Below, in pieces: positions 19,340 to 28,704 of a DNA stretch of 64,000 nt (positions are counted from its first letter, which is position 1; every line of letters starts with the position of its first letter). This DNA comes from Collimonas arenae (GTDB lineage: Bacteria > Pseudomonadota > Gammaproteobacteria > Burkholderiales > Burkholderiaceae_D), in assembly GCF_000786695.1 (NCBI RefSeq), contig NZ_CP009962.1, positions 4,526,001 to 4,590,000 on the forward strand, given 5' to 3'. The notes beneath the pieces were generated by a model that worked only from the letters and a program-made list of their open reading frames with translations, made no database searches and was not told where the DNA came from. The translations under genes were made by a program, and so were the position numbers.

Positions 19340-19574
19340 TTCACCTCTTCATGCTTGCTTCGCCAGCGTCGACCATGCGACTGCCTTTGCAAAGCTGATT
19401 CATCATGGAAAGCAATTGTGCAACGCGCCGTTTGGGGCACGTACGACAGCGACGGTAAAAGAGAGATTCGCCAGTCGATTGCAAGCTGGGCAGCTTGGCT
19501 ATCGACACGGGAAAAGTGAGGATAGCTAGGCTGGATCAGACCACTGCAAGCAAACAATTGCTTTACGGTTCTTA

Positions 19575-19693
19575 AGAGGCGATTTCAAAATTAACCTGGC
19601 GTTGTTACATCGGGGCTGCGATCCGCTCCTAGCCGTGCTACTCGCACTGTCTTCGTCGGCGCGCCTAGCCAGCTTAATTTTGAAACCGCCTCT
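19575..19693 (-). repeat. Nested-hairpin element R2 (core family I)
   Basis: Arms 19575-19594 and 19674-19693 pair at 19 of 20 positions. Read on the minus strand the core gives GGCGCGCCGACGAAGACAG, inner hairpin GTGC-GAGTA-GCAC and GGCTAGGAG, then an extra piece before AACAACGCC. The inner stem differs from R7 (GTAC/GTAC) by paired changes. It occupies the 450 bp gap 19340-19790, where no convincing gene is seen. Confidence 0.85.
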
Positions 19694-19718
19694 AAGTATC
19701 TGTGTTACTAAATTTTTG

Positions 19719-19734
19719 GTCCGCAATTGCGGAC
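19719..19734. promoter_or_regulatory. Perfect 16-bp palindrome
   Basis: GTCCGCAATTGCGGAC is fully self-complementary. It lies 57 bp downstream of the ACT-like gene (minus strand) and next to element R2. There is no U-tract, so it is either a weak 3' hairpin or a protein-binding site. Confidence 0.4.
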
Positions 19735-19790
19735 AACTGGAACAGTCCATTTCAAGAGCTCCTGATTCAAAAAGACCTGCTCAAGACGGA

Positions 19791-20195
19791 TCAAGCCGGT
19801 TGTGCCGTTGGAGTACCACTGCGCCCGGAAGGTTCATAGGCAATCTGTGCAGCGCGTGCTGAACGCTTGGGAATACTTTCCCAACGCACGCTGCGAACAC
19901 TGGCTTCCTGCGCCAGACGCGTGACCAGTTGCACCAACCCGGCACGCTCACGCACCGAACACATCACCTCTACTGTAATGGCAGTCAGGTGCGACTGCAC
20001 TGCTGGCTCGTTGGCCTGATAAGTGACGTCGTAGGTAGACAACAGACGTTGCATCAATTCTTCAAGGTGGGCAACTTCCAAACCACGGCAGGTGGTCACG
20101 ATACGATAAGGCAAGGCCGAATCGTGATCCGCCTGCGAGGCGACGAATGAAGAACGATGTTTTTTAAAAAATGCATGCAGTTTATTGAATGGCAT
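19791..20195 (-). CDS. Stand-alone ACT-like domain protein (MgtC C-domain-like)
   Basis: 134 residues; AAGGAA precedes the ATG. After a short basic N-terminus the chain reads YRIVTTCRGLEVAHLEELMQ, ITVEVMCSVRERAGLVQLV and ends the fold with SVRSVRWE-like sequence. This strand-helix order and the closing Val-x-x-Trp resemble the C-terminal ACT-like domain of MgtC/SapB proteins, but the membrane domain is absent and no such sequence precedes the start. This is an inference by eye. Neighbouring DNA is sparse in genes. Confidence 0.5.
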   Translation of the reverse strand: MPFNKLHAFFKKHRSSFVASQADHDSALPYRIVTTCRGLEVAHLEELMQRLLSTYDVTYQANEPAVQSHLTAITVEVMCSVRERAGLVQLVTRLAQEASVRSVRWESIPKRSARAAQIAYEPSGRSGTPTAQPA

Positions 20196-21002
20196 GGCGA
20201 TTTCCTTCCCGCTTCCGTTCCCCGCGAATGCCGGACGACGCTATACGACCGGGTCGCACGCTATAGATGCCTGTTTGGCACGTCATAGCCGAACCCGCGC
20301 ATTCCCGTCTGGGCCGTCATCGAACCATTGCGCCTCGCCCGCAGGATGCGCAGGCTAAAAGCAACAAAGCTGAAAACAGTCCAGAACCGGAAATACACAG
20401 CCGTACGCAATCCGCCAGATGGCAGCGCGAACAATCGGTATTACAAAATTCGGATGGGAGTATCGCTGCGGCGCTTATCTGCTTGGATTCTGCCAAGAAA
20501 TATTTGCCAGGATATTGACGACACTACAGCTCGCATAGACGCAAGCTGTAGCTGACGGAGGTCTGCTAAAGGCTATGCGTAAAGTGCTGGGCTGAGGACC
20601 CATCCACCGCTACTACTAGAACAACTGTCCAAAATATGGACCTCCATGTGATGCAATGCCAAAGATTATATTTCCAACTGGCCATTCTGTCAAGTAAAGA
20701 GCTTTACATTCCATAAAATTTATGCGTTATCAAGATATCTTCCTGACATGAGCTACTGTTTTAGTAAGAAGCAATTTTCATTACGTGTAACGTGCGCAAC
20801 ACCGAACCGTTGGGGGGCAGCACTTGCATGCGCCGCTCTAGGTCCTGATGGTCCGCGACTGCCGCTATTTCCGGATTTACTGTCGGGGGCAAGGGATTTC
20901 ATTTGCTGCACTGCGCGAGTAGTCAAGACTCTACATTGACCAGCTTCATTTGCCGCCTTCAGCGAGAAGGGGAGCTGGCACCCTGCCATATCAACCCGGA
21001 AC
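20196..21002. other. Gene-poor interval of about 800 bp
   Basis: No ORF here has a convincing start or family features. The visible structure is a perfect eight base-pair hairpin CTACAGCT/AGCTGTAG at 20524-20551, and an A/T-rich stretch near 20640-20740. A 97-codon minus-strand frame at 20753-21046 overlaps the end of cbiX and looks non-coding. Confidence 0.6.
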
Positions 21003-21398
21003 TTATGGCCCGCCAGGAGCAATCGTAGAACTGCAGTAGCTGGCAATTGTCTGCAACACGTCCGGCTGTTCGCCTACTGCTTGCGCCACTGTGATGCTCA
21101 ATTGCGGATGTTGCTGCTGAGCCTGTGCAATCAAGGCAGGCAAATCGCGTCGCACGTGACCGCCCTGTCCCAGGAACACCGGTACCACGCTTACCTTGCC
21201 GATACCGTCAGCAACCAGTTGCTGAAGCAGGTCCGGCAAATTCGGCTGCATCAATTCGAGGAAAGCCAGATCGACCCGCAATGCAGGTTGCTGTTGCTTT
21301 ATCAGCTGCTGCAAAGCTTCAAACGGCGCGGCCCACGCCGGATCGCGTGCGCCGTGAGCGAACAGGATAAGTGCTTGGCGCGGGGCTGGCTGTGACAT
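21003..21398 (-). CDS. cbiX: CbiX-type sirohydrochlorin chelatase
   Basis: 131 residues, the size of short single-domain CbiX proteins. It starts with ALILFAHGARDPAWAAPFEA, where the His is the metal/catalytic residue, and has VVPVFLGQGGHVRRDLP with a second conserved His. CbiX inserts cobalt, or Fe in SirB-like use, into sirohydrochlorin. Since the cys operon provides only SUMT, this enzyme is a candidate for the ferrochelatase step of siroheme synthesis; that is inference. It follows lptG by 41 bp on the same strand. Confidence 0.82.
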   Translation of the reverse strand: MSQPAPRQALILFAHGARDPAWAAPFEALQQLIKQQQPALRVDLAFLELMQPNLPDLLQQLVADGIGKVSVVPVFLGQGGHVRRDLPALIAQAQQQHPQLSITVAQAVGEQPDVLQTIASYCSSTIAPGGP

Positions 21399-21439
21399 TT
21401 GGGTTCAATCCGATCTTAAGACGGTGCGCAGGAGCGTCG

Positions 21440-22573
21440 CTATTGCCGCTCGATCTTCCACAACGCGCCGATGGCAATCAGCAGGAACAAGGTACTCGGC
21501 AAGGCCGCGGTAAAAAACGGTGGCCAGGTATTGAGCAGGCCCAGGTGCGAAAACAGCGTGTTGACCAGCTGGAAGCTGACGCCGATCATGATGCCGGTAA
21601 AGATCTTCAGACTGACGCCGCCGGTGCGGAAATGCAAATAAGCAAATGGCAAAGCCATCGCCATCATCACGAATACCGACAGCGGATAGACCAGTTTCTT
21701 CCAGAATGCGATGTCATAACGCTCGCTATGCTGGTTGTTTTCTGCCAGATGCTTGGAATAGGCCCACAGGTTGTAGGCCGACATATGGTCCGGGTCGGCG
21801 AACAGGACCGACAAGATCTCCGGCGTGATTTCGGACACTAGGTCCTTGCTCGGAAATTTCTTGGTGGCGATCGCGGTGGTGATGTCTTCCGTCGAGTTGC
21901 CGTTGACGAAATCGGTCTGCACCACATCGTCCAGGCGCCAGACATGGCTGCCCTGATAATCGGCGTGACTGGCCTGGATCAGCCCGGTCATATGCAGGTT
22001 GCGGTCGAACTCATAGAGTTTGACGCCAACCAGTTGGCCATCCGGACGGATCTCGTTGATATTGATAAAGCGCGAACCGATGATGTCGCCGCTGGCGCCG
22101 TCGGCACGGATCACGTCCTTGCTCCACAAGCCAGTCTTGAATCTCTGCGAAATCGAAGAGCCCTTGGCCTGCAGCTTGATTTTCTCGGCAAATTCGGCGC
22201 TTTTCGGCGCAACGAACTCGCCGATCAATACTGTCGCCACCACAAACAGCAAGCCGATCTTGATCAGGATCTTGGCTGTCATCATGGTCGACATGCTGGA
22301 GACTCGCATGATGGTGAATTCTGAGCGCGCGGCCATTTGCGACAAGGTGTAGATCGTGCCAATCAGCGCCGCAATCGGCATCAGCTCATAGGCGTAGCTC
22401 GGCAAACCAAGCATCACGAACAGGAACGCATGCTGCAACTTGTAGCCGGCATGGCCGACCGATTTCAGTTCGGTGGTCAGGTCAAAGAATGCAAACAGCG
22501 CCAGGAACGCCGCCAGGGTAAACAAGACCGAGCGCACAATCTCGGAAGTAAAATAACGTTGCAGTACCTTCAT
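21440..22573 (-). CDS. lptG: LPS export ABC transporter permease LptG
   Basis: 377 residues: N-terminal helices (MKVLQRYFTSEIVRSVLFTL), a periplasmic beta-jellyroll domain in the middle (IIGSRFININEIRPDG) and C-terminal helices with LSVFVMMAMALPFAYLHFRT. With LptF and LptB it extracts lipopolysaccharide from the inner membrane and passes it to LptC/LptA. The start overlaps the lptF stop by 4 bp, the usual lptFG arrangement. Confidence 0.93.
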   Translation of the reverse strand: MKVLQRYFTSEIVRSVLFTLAAFLALFAFFDLTTELKSVGHAGYKLQHAFLFVMLGLPSYAYELMPIAALIGTIYTLSQMAARSEFTIMRVSSMSTMMTAKILIKIGLLFVVATVLIGEFVAPKSAEFAEKIKLQAKGSSISQRFKTGLWSKDVIRADGASGDIIGSRFININEIRPDGQLVGVKLYEFDRNLHMTGLIQASHADYQGSHVWRLDDVVQTDFVNGNSTEDITTAIATKKFPSKDLVSEITPEILSVLFADPDHMSAYNLWAYSKHLAENNQHSERYDIAFWKKLVYPLSVFVMMAMALPFAYLHFRTGGVSLKIFTGIMIGVSFQLVNTLFSHLGLLNTWPPFFTAALPSTLFLLIAIGALWKIERQ

Positions 22574-23709
22574 GTCGCCGCCGGTTTTTTAGTTTTTATC
22601 AGACGCGCATGCTTCACGGCAGACCACATCACCAAGGGATGGAAGCGACTATTCACATTGAGCCGCCATAGGAACAGCAAGCCGACAATGATCAATACGA
22701 CCAAATGCATGGGCCACCAGGCGATACCAAAAGACAGACGCGCCTGAACCACCGCAGCCTGGAAAATACTGGTGATATTGCTATAGGAAACATACAGTAA
22801 AAGAGCAATCAGCAAGCTGGCCGAACGCCCTACCCGCGGATTGACGAAACTGAGCGGTATCGCCAGCAGCATCAGGCACAACGCCATCAGCGGCAACGAC
22901 AGGCGCCATAGCAGCTCGCCCATATTGAAGCCGTTGCGATTCTTCAGCAAATCCACTGTCGGCAAGGCCTGCGCGGACCGGTCGCCATTTTCGGCTTGCG
23001 AACTGCTGGCTACCAGCACGCCATAACGCTCAAATTCCATCTGGCGGAATTCGTTCTGTGCAGCCAGGACGTCATAGCGCCGCCCCTTCGACAACACTAG
23101 AAATTTATCGCCGTTCTTGTCGATTTCAACATTGCCTTCCTTCGCCACCACGATGCTGTTCTTGCCATCCTGCTGGGTATTCACAAAAACATTCTTGACC
23201 TTGGTGCTGTCGCCGGAAATACCTTCAACGAAAAAAATCCGGTTAGCCGCCGCCGATTCCTGGAACTTGCCGGGTGAAACCCGGGAAATATCTTCGCGCT
23301 TTTCAAAGCGTTCGCGGTACTGCGCACTCTGGTTGTTGGCCCAGGGCGTCGCCACGAAACTGAGTAGGGCGGTCAGGATAATGATCGGCAAGCCGAACTC
23401 AAGCACCGGCCGGATCCAGCGCACCAGGCTCTGGCCTGAGGCAAACCAGACTACCATTTCGGAGTCCTGATAACTGCGCGTGACCACCAGCAGCACCGAT
23501 ATGTAACCCGTCAGGATCAGCAGAATCGGCATGTAGTTGAGGGACTGGAAGCCGATCAGGGCGACCACGTCCTGCGACGCGATCTGTCCTCCGGCGGCCT
23601 GTCCCAGAATCTTGATCAGCATTACCGTGACGATAATTGTGAAGAGCGTAGTAAATACGGCACCGGCGGTGCTAATTAATTCGCGACGTAGTGCGCGCTG
23701 AAAGATCAT
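22570..23709 (-). CDS. lptF: LPS export ABC transporter permease LptF
   Basis: 379 residues from MIFQRALRRELISTAGAVFT; an upstream in-frame ATG would run into the divergent pepA start and is rejected. Topology matches LptF: two or three N-terminal helices, a periplasmic domain (FVEGISGDSTKVKNVFVN) and three C-terminal helices with PLMALCLMLLAIPLSFVNPR. The N-terminal coupling helix contacts LptB. It is divergent from pepA with only 37 bp between starts, a conserved arrangement in proteobacteria. Confidence 0.93.
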   Translation of the reverse strand: MIFQRALRRELISTAGAVFTTLFTIIVTVMLIKILGQAAGGQIASQDVVALIGFQSLNYMPILLILTGYISVLLVVTRSYQDSEMVVWFASGQSLVRWIRPVLEFGLPIIILTALLSFVATPWANNQSAQYRERFEKREDISRVSPGKFQESAAANRIFFVEGISGDSTKVKNVFVNTQQDGKNSIVVAKEGNVEIDKNGDKFLVLSKGRRYDVLAAQNEFRQMEFERYGVLVASSSQAENGDRSAQALPTVDLLKNRNGFNMGELLWRLSLPLMALCLMLLAIPLSFVNPRVGRSASLLIALLLYVSYSNITSIFQAAVVQARLSFGIAWWPMHLVVLIIVGLLFLWRLNVNSRFHPLVMWSAVKHARLIKTKKPAAT

Positions 23710-23746
23710 TGGGGAATATAATTGCGGATCAAAAAAGGAGTAAGTG

Positions 23747-25267
23747 ATGGACTTTAGCATAAAAACCAACGACGCAAAAACCTCAATTGCCTCTCTGAAA
23801 GCCGGCTGTATCGCAGTCGGGATCTATGAAAACAAGAAACTGTCGCCACAAGCGTTAGCTCTTGACAAAACTGGTGAAATCACTGCCGCACTAAAGTCCG
23901 GAGATATTTCCGGTAAACCAGGTTCCACCTTGTTGTTGCGCAAAGTCGCCGGCGTCGCCGCCGAGCGCGTCCTCCTGATCGGCCTCGGCCCTGACGGCGA
24001 ACTGAGCGACAAGGTCATGTCGATGGCTGCGCTGTGCATAGCTCGTGTTTTGGCCACTTTGGGCGGCAATGACGCTCTGCTGGCCCTGCCATTCGACGGC
24101 ATCGCCAAACAAACCCCGGAACGCGACCTGGCATGGGCCATTCGTTCCTCCATCATGGTACTGCGCGATAACAACTATCGCTCCGACACCCTGAAAAGTA
24201 AAAAAGAAACAACATCCGGCGTCAAGAAGATCGCTTTTCTGGTCCCTGCCGCCAAAGCTGCCGATGCCAAGGACGCCCTGACGCAAGGCCTGGCGCTCGC
24301 CAACGGCATCGACCTGACCAAGGAACTGGGTAACCTGCCTGGCAACGTCTGCACCCCGACTTACCTGGCCAACACCGCCAAGAAGCTGGCCAAGGAATAC
24401 AAGCTGTCGGTAGAAGTGCTGGACCGCAAACAGCTGGAAGCGCTGAAAATGGGCAGCTTCCTGTCTGTTGCGCGCGGCGGCGGCGAAGCACCGAAATTCA
24501 TCATCATCAAGCACCTCGGCGGCAAAGCCAAGGATGCACCGACTGTACTGGTTGGCAAGGGCATCACCTTTGACACCGGCGGCATCTCGCTCAAGGGCGG
24601 CGCCGGCATGGATGAAATGAAGTACGACATGTGCGGTGCCGGCTCGGTGCTGGGCACCATGCGCGCCATCGCCGAACTGAAGCTGAAGCTGAACGTCATC
24701 GGCGTGATCCCAGCTACAGAAAACATGCCTTCCGGCACCGCTACCAAACCTGGCGATATCGTTACCTCGATGTCTGGCCAAACCATCGAAATCCTGAACA
24801 CCGATGCGGAAGGCCGCCTGGTGCTATGCGATGCGCTGACCTATGTGGAACGCTTCAAGCCAGCAGCCGTGGTGGATATTGCAACGCTGACCGGCGCTTG
24901 CGTGACATCGCTCGGCCATCACAATTCCGGCTTGTTCACCCGTCACGACAGCGCGCATGATGCGTTGGCCAACGAATTGCTCAGCGCCGGCAAGGCGACT
25001 GGCGACACCGCATGGCGCATGCCGATCGAAGATAGCTACCAGGAACAGCTGAAGTCGAACTTTGCCGACATGGCCAACATCGGCGGCCCGGCCGGCGGCA
25101 GCATTACCGCAGCCTGCTTCCTAGAACGCTATACCAAGAAATATACCTGGGCCCACCTGGATATCGCTGGTACGGCATGGAAGAGCGGCGCAGCCAAAGG
25201 CGCCACCGGACGGCCAGTGGCGTTGCTGACCACTTTCCTGATGAATCGCGCTGCTGCAGCCAAGTAA
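23747..25267 (+). CDS. pepA: Leucyl aminopeptidase (cytosol aminopeptidase, M17)
   Basis: 506 residues. ATG 23747 is preferred to GTG 23744 because it is better spaced from AAGGAG at 23735-23740. The metal-binding C-terminal domain has [16 protein letters not shown], the catalytic Lys in that segment, and the family signature NTDAEGRL near residue 345. It removes N-terminal residues from peptides and in some bacteria binds DNA in Xer site recombination. The gene is followed by a strong terminator. Confidence 0.95.
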   Translation: MDFSIKTNDAKTSIASLKAGCIAVGIYENKKLSPQALALDKTGEITAALKSGDISGKPGSTLLLRKVAGVAAERVLLIGLGPDGELSDKVMSMAALCIARVLATLGGNDALLALPFDGIAKQTPERDLAWAIRSSIMVLRDNNYRSDTLKSKKETTSGVKKIAFLVPAAKAADAKDALTQGLALANGIDLTKELGNLPGNVCTPTYLANTAKKLAKEYKLSVEVLDRKQLEALKMGSFLSVARGGGEAPKFIIIKHLGGKAKDAPTVLVGKGITFDTGGISLKGGAGMDEMKYDMCGAGSVLGTMRAIAELKLKLNVIGVIPATENMPSGTATKPGDIVTSMSGQTIEILNTDAEGRLVLCDALTYVERFKPAAVVDIATLTGACVTSLGHHNSGLFTRHDSAHDALANELLSAGKATGDTAWRMPIEDSYQEQLKSNFADMANIGGPAGGSITAACFLERYTKKYTWAHLDIAGTAWKSGAAKGATGRPVALLTTFLMNRAAAAK

Positions 25268-25292
25268 TCGGTTTAATCGGTCATTGGATGTG

Positions 25293-25330
25293 AAACGGGG
25301 TGTTGGCTTTGTCGCCAACACCCCGTTTTT
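25293..25330. terminator. Strong intrinsic terminator after pepA
   Basis: Perfect stem ACGGGGTGTTGGC/GCCAACACCCCGT around TTTGTC, with T-run 25326-25330. The A-run on the left makes it usable in both directions, for pepA and for the convergent exonuclease gene. Confidence 0.92.
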
Positions 25331-25358
25331 ATTTCCGTATCCGTAATTATTTAGCTAA

Positions 25359-26123
25359 TTAAGCAAGTGTGGCGACCACCGGCGCGTGGTCCGACGGCTG
25401 CTCCCATTTACGCGGAACGCGGTCGATTACGCAGGCGGTGCATTGTGCTGCCAGCGGCGGCGACAACAGGATGTGGTCGATCCGCATGCCGCGGTTCAGG
25501 CGGAAACCCATCTGCCGGTAATCCCACCAGCTGAACAATTTTTCCGGCTGCTCGAACATACGGAAAGCATCGGTCAGCTGCAACCCCTGCAAGCGCACGA
25601 ACGCCGCCCGTTCCGCCGGCGACACCAGGTTCTGCCCTACCCACGCCGCCGGATCATGGACATCGCGGTCTTCCGGCGCAATGTTGTAGTCGCCCAGCAG
25701 CACCAGCTTCTCGTGTTGCTGCCGCTCGCTCTGCAGCCAGTCATGCAAAGCATCCAGCCACTTCAGTTTGTACTGGTATTTGTCCGAATCGAGCGACTGG
25801 CCGTTGGGAATATAGGCGCAGACCACCCGTATCCCTTCGATGGTCGCGGCGATGATCCGTTGCTGCAGATCTTCATAGAGCGGATTGTTCTTGACCACAT
25901 CGGTGATCGGATGGCGCGACAAAATCGCCACGCCGTTATAGGTTTTCTGGCCGCTGAACACCACGTGGTAACCGGCGGCCTCGATTTCAGCCGCGGGAAA
26001 TTTATCGTCGGTCAGTTTGGTTTCCTGCAGCGCCAAAATGTCTACCGGGTTATCGGTCAGCCATTGCAGCACCTGCGGCAGGCGCACCTTGAGGGAGTTA
26101 ACGTTCCAGGTTGCTATTTTCAT
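25359..26123 (-). CDS. xthA: Exodeoxyribonuclease III
   Basis: 254 residues from MKIATWNVNSLKVRLPQVL; the 11 codons before it are not family-like. EEP nuclease motifs: ALQETKLTD (metal Glu), VVCAYIPNGQS, LLGDYNIAPEDRDVHD (catalytic Asp/Asn) and WEQPSDHAPVVATL (catalytic His). It repairs AP sites and removes 3' blocks. The gene stands alone between convergent pepA and divergent marR. Confidence 0.93.
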   Translation of the reverse strand: MKIATWNVNSLKVRLPQVLQWLTDNPVDILALQETKLTDDKFPAAEIEAAGYHVVFSGQKTYNGVAILSRHPITDVVKNNPLYEDLQQRIIAATIEGIRVVCAYIPNGQSLDSDKYQYKLKWLDALHDWLQSERQQHEKLVLLGDYNIAPEDRDVHDPAAWVGQNLVSPAERAAFVRLQGLQLTDAFRMFEQPEKLFSWWDYRQMGFRLNRGMRIDHILLSPPLAAQCTACVIDRVPRKWEQPSDHAPVVATLA

Positions 26124-26262
26124 CAAATTCGAATTCTTCAATATTTTAAAAGACACAGTCCATTGCTAAATAGCCTTGGGATCTGCCACGCCTGCACTTT
26201 ACACCAAATATCCTTCGGTCAAATTACAACAAGTATGTTGACAAGTCATGTCCCCACCCATA

Positions 26263-26292
26263 ATATGTATATACATCGATGCATATACATAT
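26263..26292. promoter_or_regulatory. MarR-type operator (30-bp near-perfect palindrome)
   Basis: Arms ATATGTATA (26263-26271) and TATACATAT (26284-26292) are perfect inverted repeats, and the middle is palindromic except for one pair. It ends 11 bp before the regulator ATG, overlapping the ribosome-site region and probable promoter, so the MarR-type protein probably represses itself and the overlapping MFS gene. Confidence 0.8.
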
Positions 26293-26303
26293 TAAGGTAA
26301 AGC

Positions 26304-26753
26304 ATGCAAAGCCAATGCAGTTGTTCAACCCTGCGGCAACTCACCCGCAAAATGACCAATATCTACGATCACTATCTGGCGGCCGATGAACTGACCATCA
26401 GCCAGTACTCCCTGTTGGCCAGGATCGGCAAATACGGTCCGATCGGCGTTATCCCGCTGGCGGCCAATATGGGCATGGACCGTAGCACCATGAGCCGTAC
26501 TCTCAAGCCTTTGATCGCGCTGGGCTGGATCCAGACTGTCGACATGCCGCTGGAAATGCTGACCGATAAACGTTCATTCGGCGTCAGCCTGACCAGCGCT
26601 GGCCAGCACAAGTGGAAAGAATCCATGCCCAACTGGCGCAAGGCGCAAAACGAAATCGACGCAATACTGGGCGAAGAAACCCATTATGCCCTGAAGACCC
26701 TGGTCGATAACGCCAACCTGAAGTTCGAACAATACGAGCACACTCTCCCATGA
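26304..26753 (+). CDS. MarR-family transcriptional regulator
   Basis: 149 residues. N-terminal helix with a Cys cluster (MQSQCSCSTLRQL), then YSLLARIGKYGPIGVIPLAA, the recognition helix MDRSTMSRTLKPLIALGW and a wing, typical of MarR dimers. An AAGGTAAAGC ribosome site precedes the ATG. The N-terminal Cys-x-Cys could sense oxidants, which is speculation. It overlaps the MFS start by 4 bp and a strong palindrome lies just upstream, so it is a local repressor of an efflux or uptake gene. Confidence 0.88.
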   Translation: MQSQCSCSTLRQLTRKMTNIYDHYLAADELTISQYSLLARIGKYGPIGVIPLAANMGMDRSTMSRTLKPLIALGWIQTVDMPLEMLTDKRSFGVSLTSAGQHKWKESMPNWRKAQNEIDAILGEETHYALKTLVDNANLKFEQYEHTLP

Positions 26754-28057
26754 ACCACACCATACAAGCCATCATGGCGCGCCTGCGTTTCAATTACGTT
26801 TGGATAGTCGTCGGCATTATCTTCCTGGTCTTGCTTTCCGCGGCCGGTATCCGCGCTACGCCATCGGTGATGATACTGCCGCTGGAACACGAATTCGGCT
26901 GGACCGTCACCACCATTTCATTCGTCATTTCAGTCAATATTGCGCTCTATGGGCTGATCGGACCGTTTTCAGCGGCGGCTATGCAGCGCTATGGCATCCG
27001 CCCCATCGTCCTTGGCGCGCTGGTATTGCTCGCGATAGGGACTTTCGCCAGCACCTTCATGACGCTGCCATGGCACATGGTGCTGGCCTGGGGCATCCTG
27101 GTGGGAGCCGGCAGCGGCGTCGCCGCCAACACGCTGGCTGCGACGATCGTCAGCCGCTGGTTCGAGACGCGCCGCGGCTTGGCGATGGGCTTGCTGACAG
27201 CCAGTTCTGCCACCGGCCAGATGGTATTCCTGCCGCTGATGGCTTACATGGTCGAGCATTTCGGCTGGCGTTCGGTGGCGATCCTGGTCGCCAGCGTGGC
27301 GGCGCTAGCAATTCCTCTGGTGGCGATCTTCTTGCCTGAACGCCCACAGGATATCGGCTTGAAGCGCTATGGCCAACACGATGAATTGCCCCCGGAAGCG
27401 CTCGGCAAGGGTAAAAACCCACTGTCCATTGCGTTCGGCGCCTTGGGCAAGGCTGTCAAGATCCGCGATTTCTGGCTGCTGTTTTTCAGCTTCTTCATCT
27501 GCGGCATGAGCACCAATGGCTACATCGGCTCGCATTTCATCGCCATGTGCGGCGACTACGGCATTACTGCGGTTGGCGGCGCCAGCATCCTGGCGACCAT
27601 GGGTATGCTGGATCTTGTCGGCACCACGATGTCGGGCTGGCTGTCGGACCGCTTCAATCCGCGCGTGCTGCTATTCTGGTATTACGGGCTGCGTGGAATC
27701 GCGCTGATTTTCTTGCCGCACGCTTTCGGCCTGAGTTATTTCGGCCTGCCGGTGTTCGCCTTGTTTTATGGACTGGACTGGATCGCCACCGTACCGCCGA
27801 CCGTGCGCCTGGCCAACGACGTATTTGGCCGGCTGGCCGCGCCTATCGTGTTCGGCTGGATCGTCGCAGGCCATCAGCTGGGCGCTGCCAGCGCCACCCT
27901 GTTGGCTGGTTCGCTGCGTAACAGCCTGGGTAGCTACACCTTGTCGTCAATATTGATGGGTGCGGCTTGCATCGTCGCTTCTGTGCTGGTGCTGCGGATC
28001 AAAGGCCATCATGCGGGCGGCGATTTGATTCCAGCGGTTCCCGTGCCGGCGCGATAA
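26750..28057 (+). CDS. MFS transporter controlled by the MarR gene
   Basis: 435 residues and about 12 helices. It has MFS motifs such as GAGSGVAANTLAATIVSRWFE and the central-loop sequence VGTTMSGWLSDRFNPR with the conserved Asp-Arg. The overall look is of the oxalate/formate or monocarboxylate type (OFA/MCT-like) rather than drug export, but the substrate is not evident. The ATG overlaps the marR stop (ATGA), so both are in one operon under the 26263-26292 palindrome. Confidence 0.82.
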   Translation: MNHTIQAIMARLRFNYVWIVVGIIFLVLLSAAGIRATPSVMILPLEHEFGWTVTTISFVISVNIALYGLIGPFSAAAMQRYGIRPIVLGALVLLAIGTFASTFMTLPWHMVLAWGILVGAGSGVAANTLAATIVSRWFETRRGLAMGLLTASSATGQMVFLPLMAYMVEHFGWRSVAILVASVAALAIPLVAIFLPERPQDIGLKRYGQHDELPPEALGKGKNPLSIAFGALGKAVKIRDFWLLFFSFFICGMSTNGYIGSHFIAMCGDYGITAVGGASILATMGMLDLVGTTMSGWLSDRFNPRVLLFWYYGLRGIALIFLPHAFGLSYFGLPVFALFYGLDWIATVPPTVRLANDVFGRLAAPIVFGWIVAGHQLGAASATLLAGSLRNSLGSYTLSSILMGAACIVASVLVLRIKGHHAGGDLIPAVPVPAR

Positions 28058-28062
28058 TCAAT

Positions 28063-28698
28063 TTACGAAGACTTGACGGTGGCCACGATATCGCGGGCCA
28101 CCTGGCGCGAGTTCATGATGATAGTGTGGATGGTCGGCAGCAAGTGCAGAGGCAGCGATCCCAGCTGCACTTCGCCGACCGACAGGATGCCGTCGTTAGG
28201 CTCGTCTCCAAACGGCATCCAGTTGCCGCGCGGGCCTTTGATGCCGGCATAGATGTGCAACGGAATCTCCGGCGCAGGCAAGCTATCCATGAATTCCTGG
28301 CGCCCCAGCAACTGTCCCATTTCGCCAGTCAGCAAACGGAACAGGCGCCACCGCGATAATTTGATGGCATAGCTGGATGCGCGGGTCGGCGGCGCCAATA
28401 GGAAAGCCATCTCTGGCTTGTGGCTTAACAACGGTTGCACGCCACGGGTCAGCACGCAGCCCAGCGAATGACCGACCATGATGAAACGCTCATCGCCGAC
28501 ACGGACCGCGATGAATTTGCACAGGCGCTCAAGACAAGGCTGCCAGCGCTCGAACGCCGCCGAATAGGCAAACAGATGGGTGGTGATGCCTGCTCTTCGC
28601 AGGCGTCTGGCCAGCAACAGCATAGAGGCCGGGGTGCGCCCCATGCCGTGCACCAGAACAGCATGCATCTTGATATCGGCGGATGAATGATCGCCCAT
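28063..28698 (-). CDS. Alpha/beta hydrolase (lipase/esterase-like)
   Basis: 211 residues. The strand-nucleophile elbow is FIMVGHSLGCVLTRG, with Ser in G-x-S-x-G, and an oxyanion HGMGR segment lies near the start (VLVHGMGRTPASML). A late Asp (GDEPNDGILSVGE) and His (LPTIHTIIM) can complete the triad. The length is short for the family but includes all elements. Substrate unknown. It ends 5 bp from the convergent MFS gene. Confidence 0.75.
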   Translation of the reverse strand: MGDHSSADIKMHAVLVHGMGRTPASMLLLARRLRRAGITTHLFAYSAAFERWQPCLERLCKFIAVRVGDERFIMVGHSLGCVLTRGVQPLLSHKPEMAFLLAPPTRASSYAIKLSRWRLFRLLTGEMGQLLGRQEFMDSLPAPEIPLHIYAGIKGPRGNWMPFGDEPNDGILSVGEVQLGSLPLHLLPTIHTIIMNSRQVARDIVATVKSS

Positions 28699-28704
28699 GG
28701 CGCA

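Noticed and set aside
20520-20640. Mg or cobalamin riboswitch upstream of the ACT-like gene or near cbiX
   Set aside because: There is a hairpin, but none of the conserved M-box or B12-box sequences is present, and the region is downstream of cbiX.
20753-21046. 97-codon minus-strand ORF
   Set aside because: It overlaps the 3' end of cbiX, has no ribosome site and no recognisable features.
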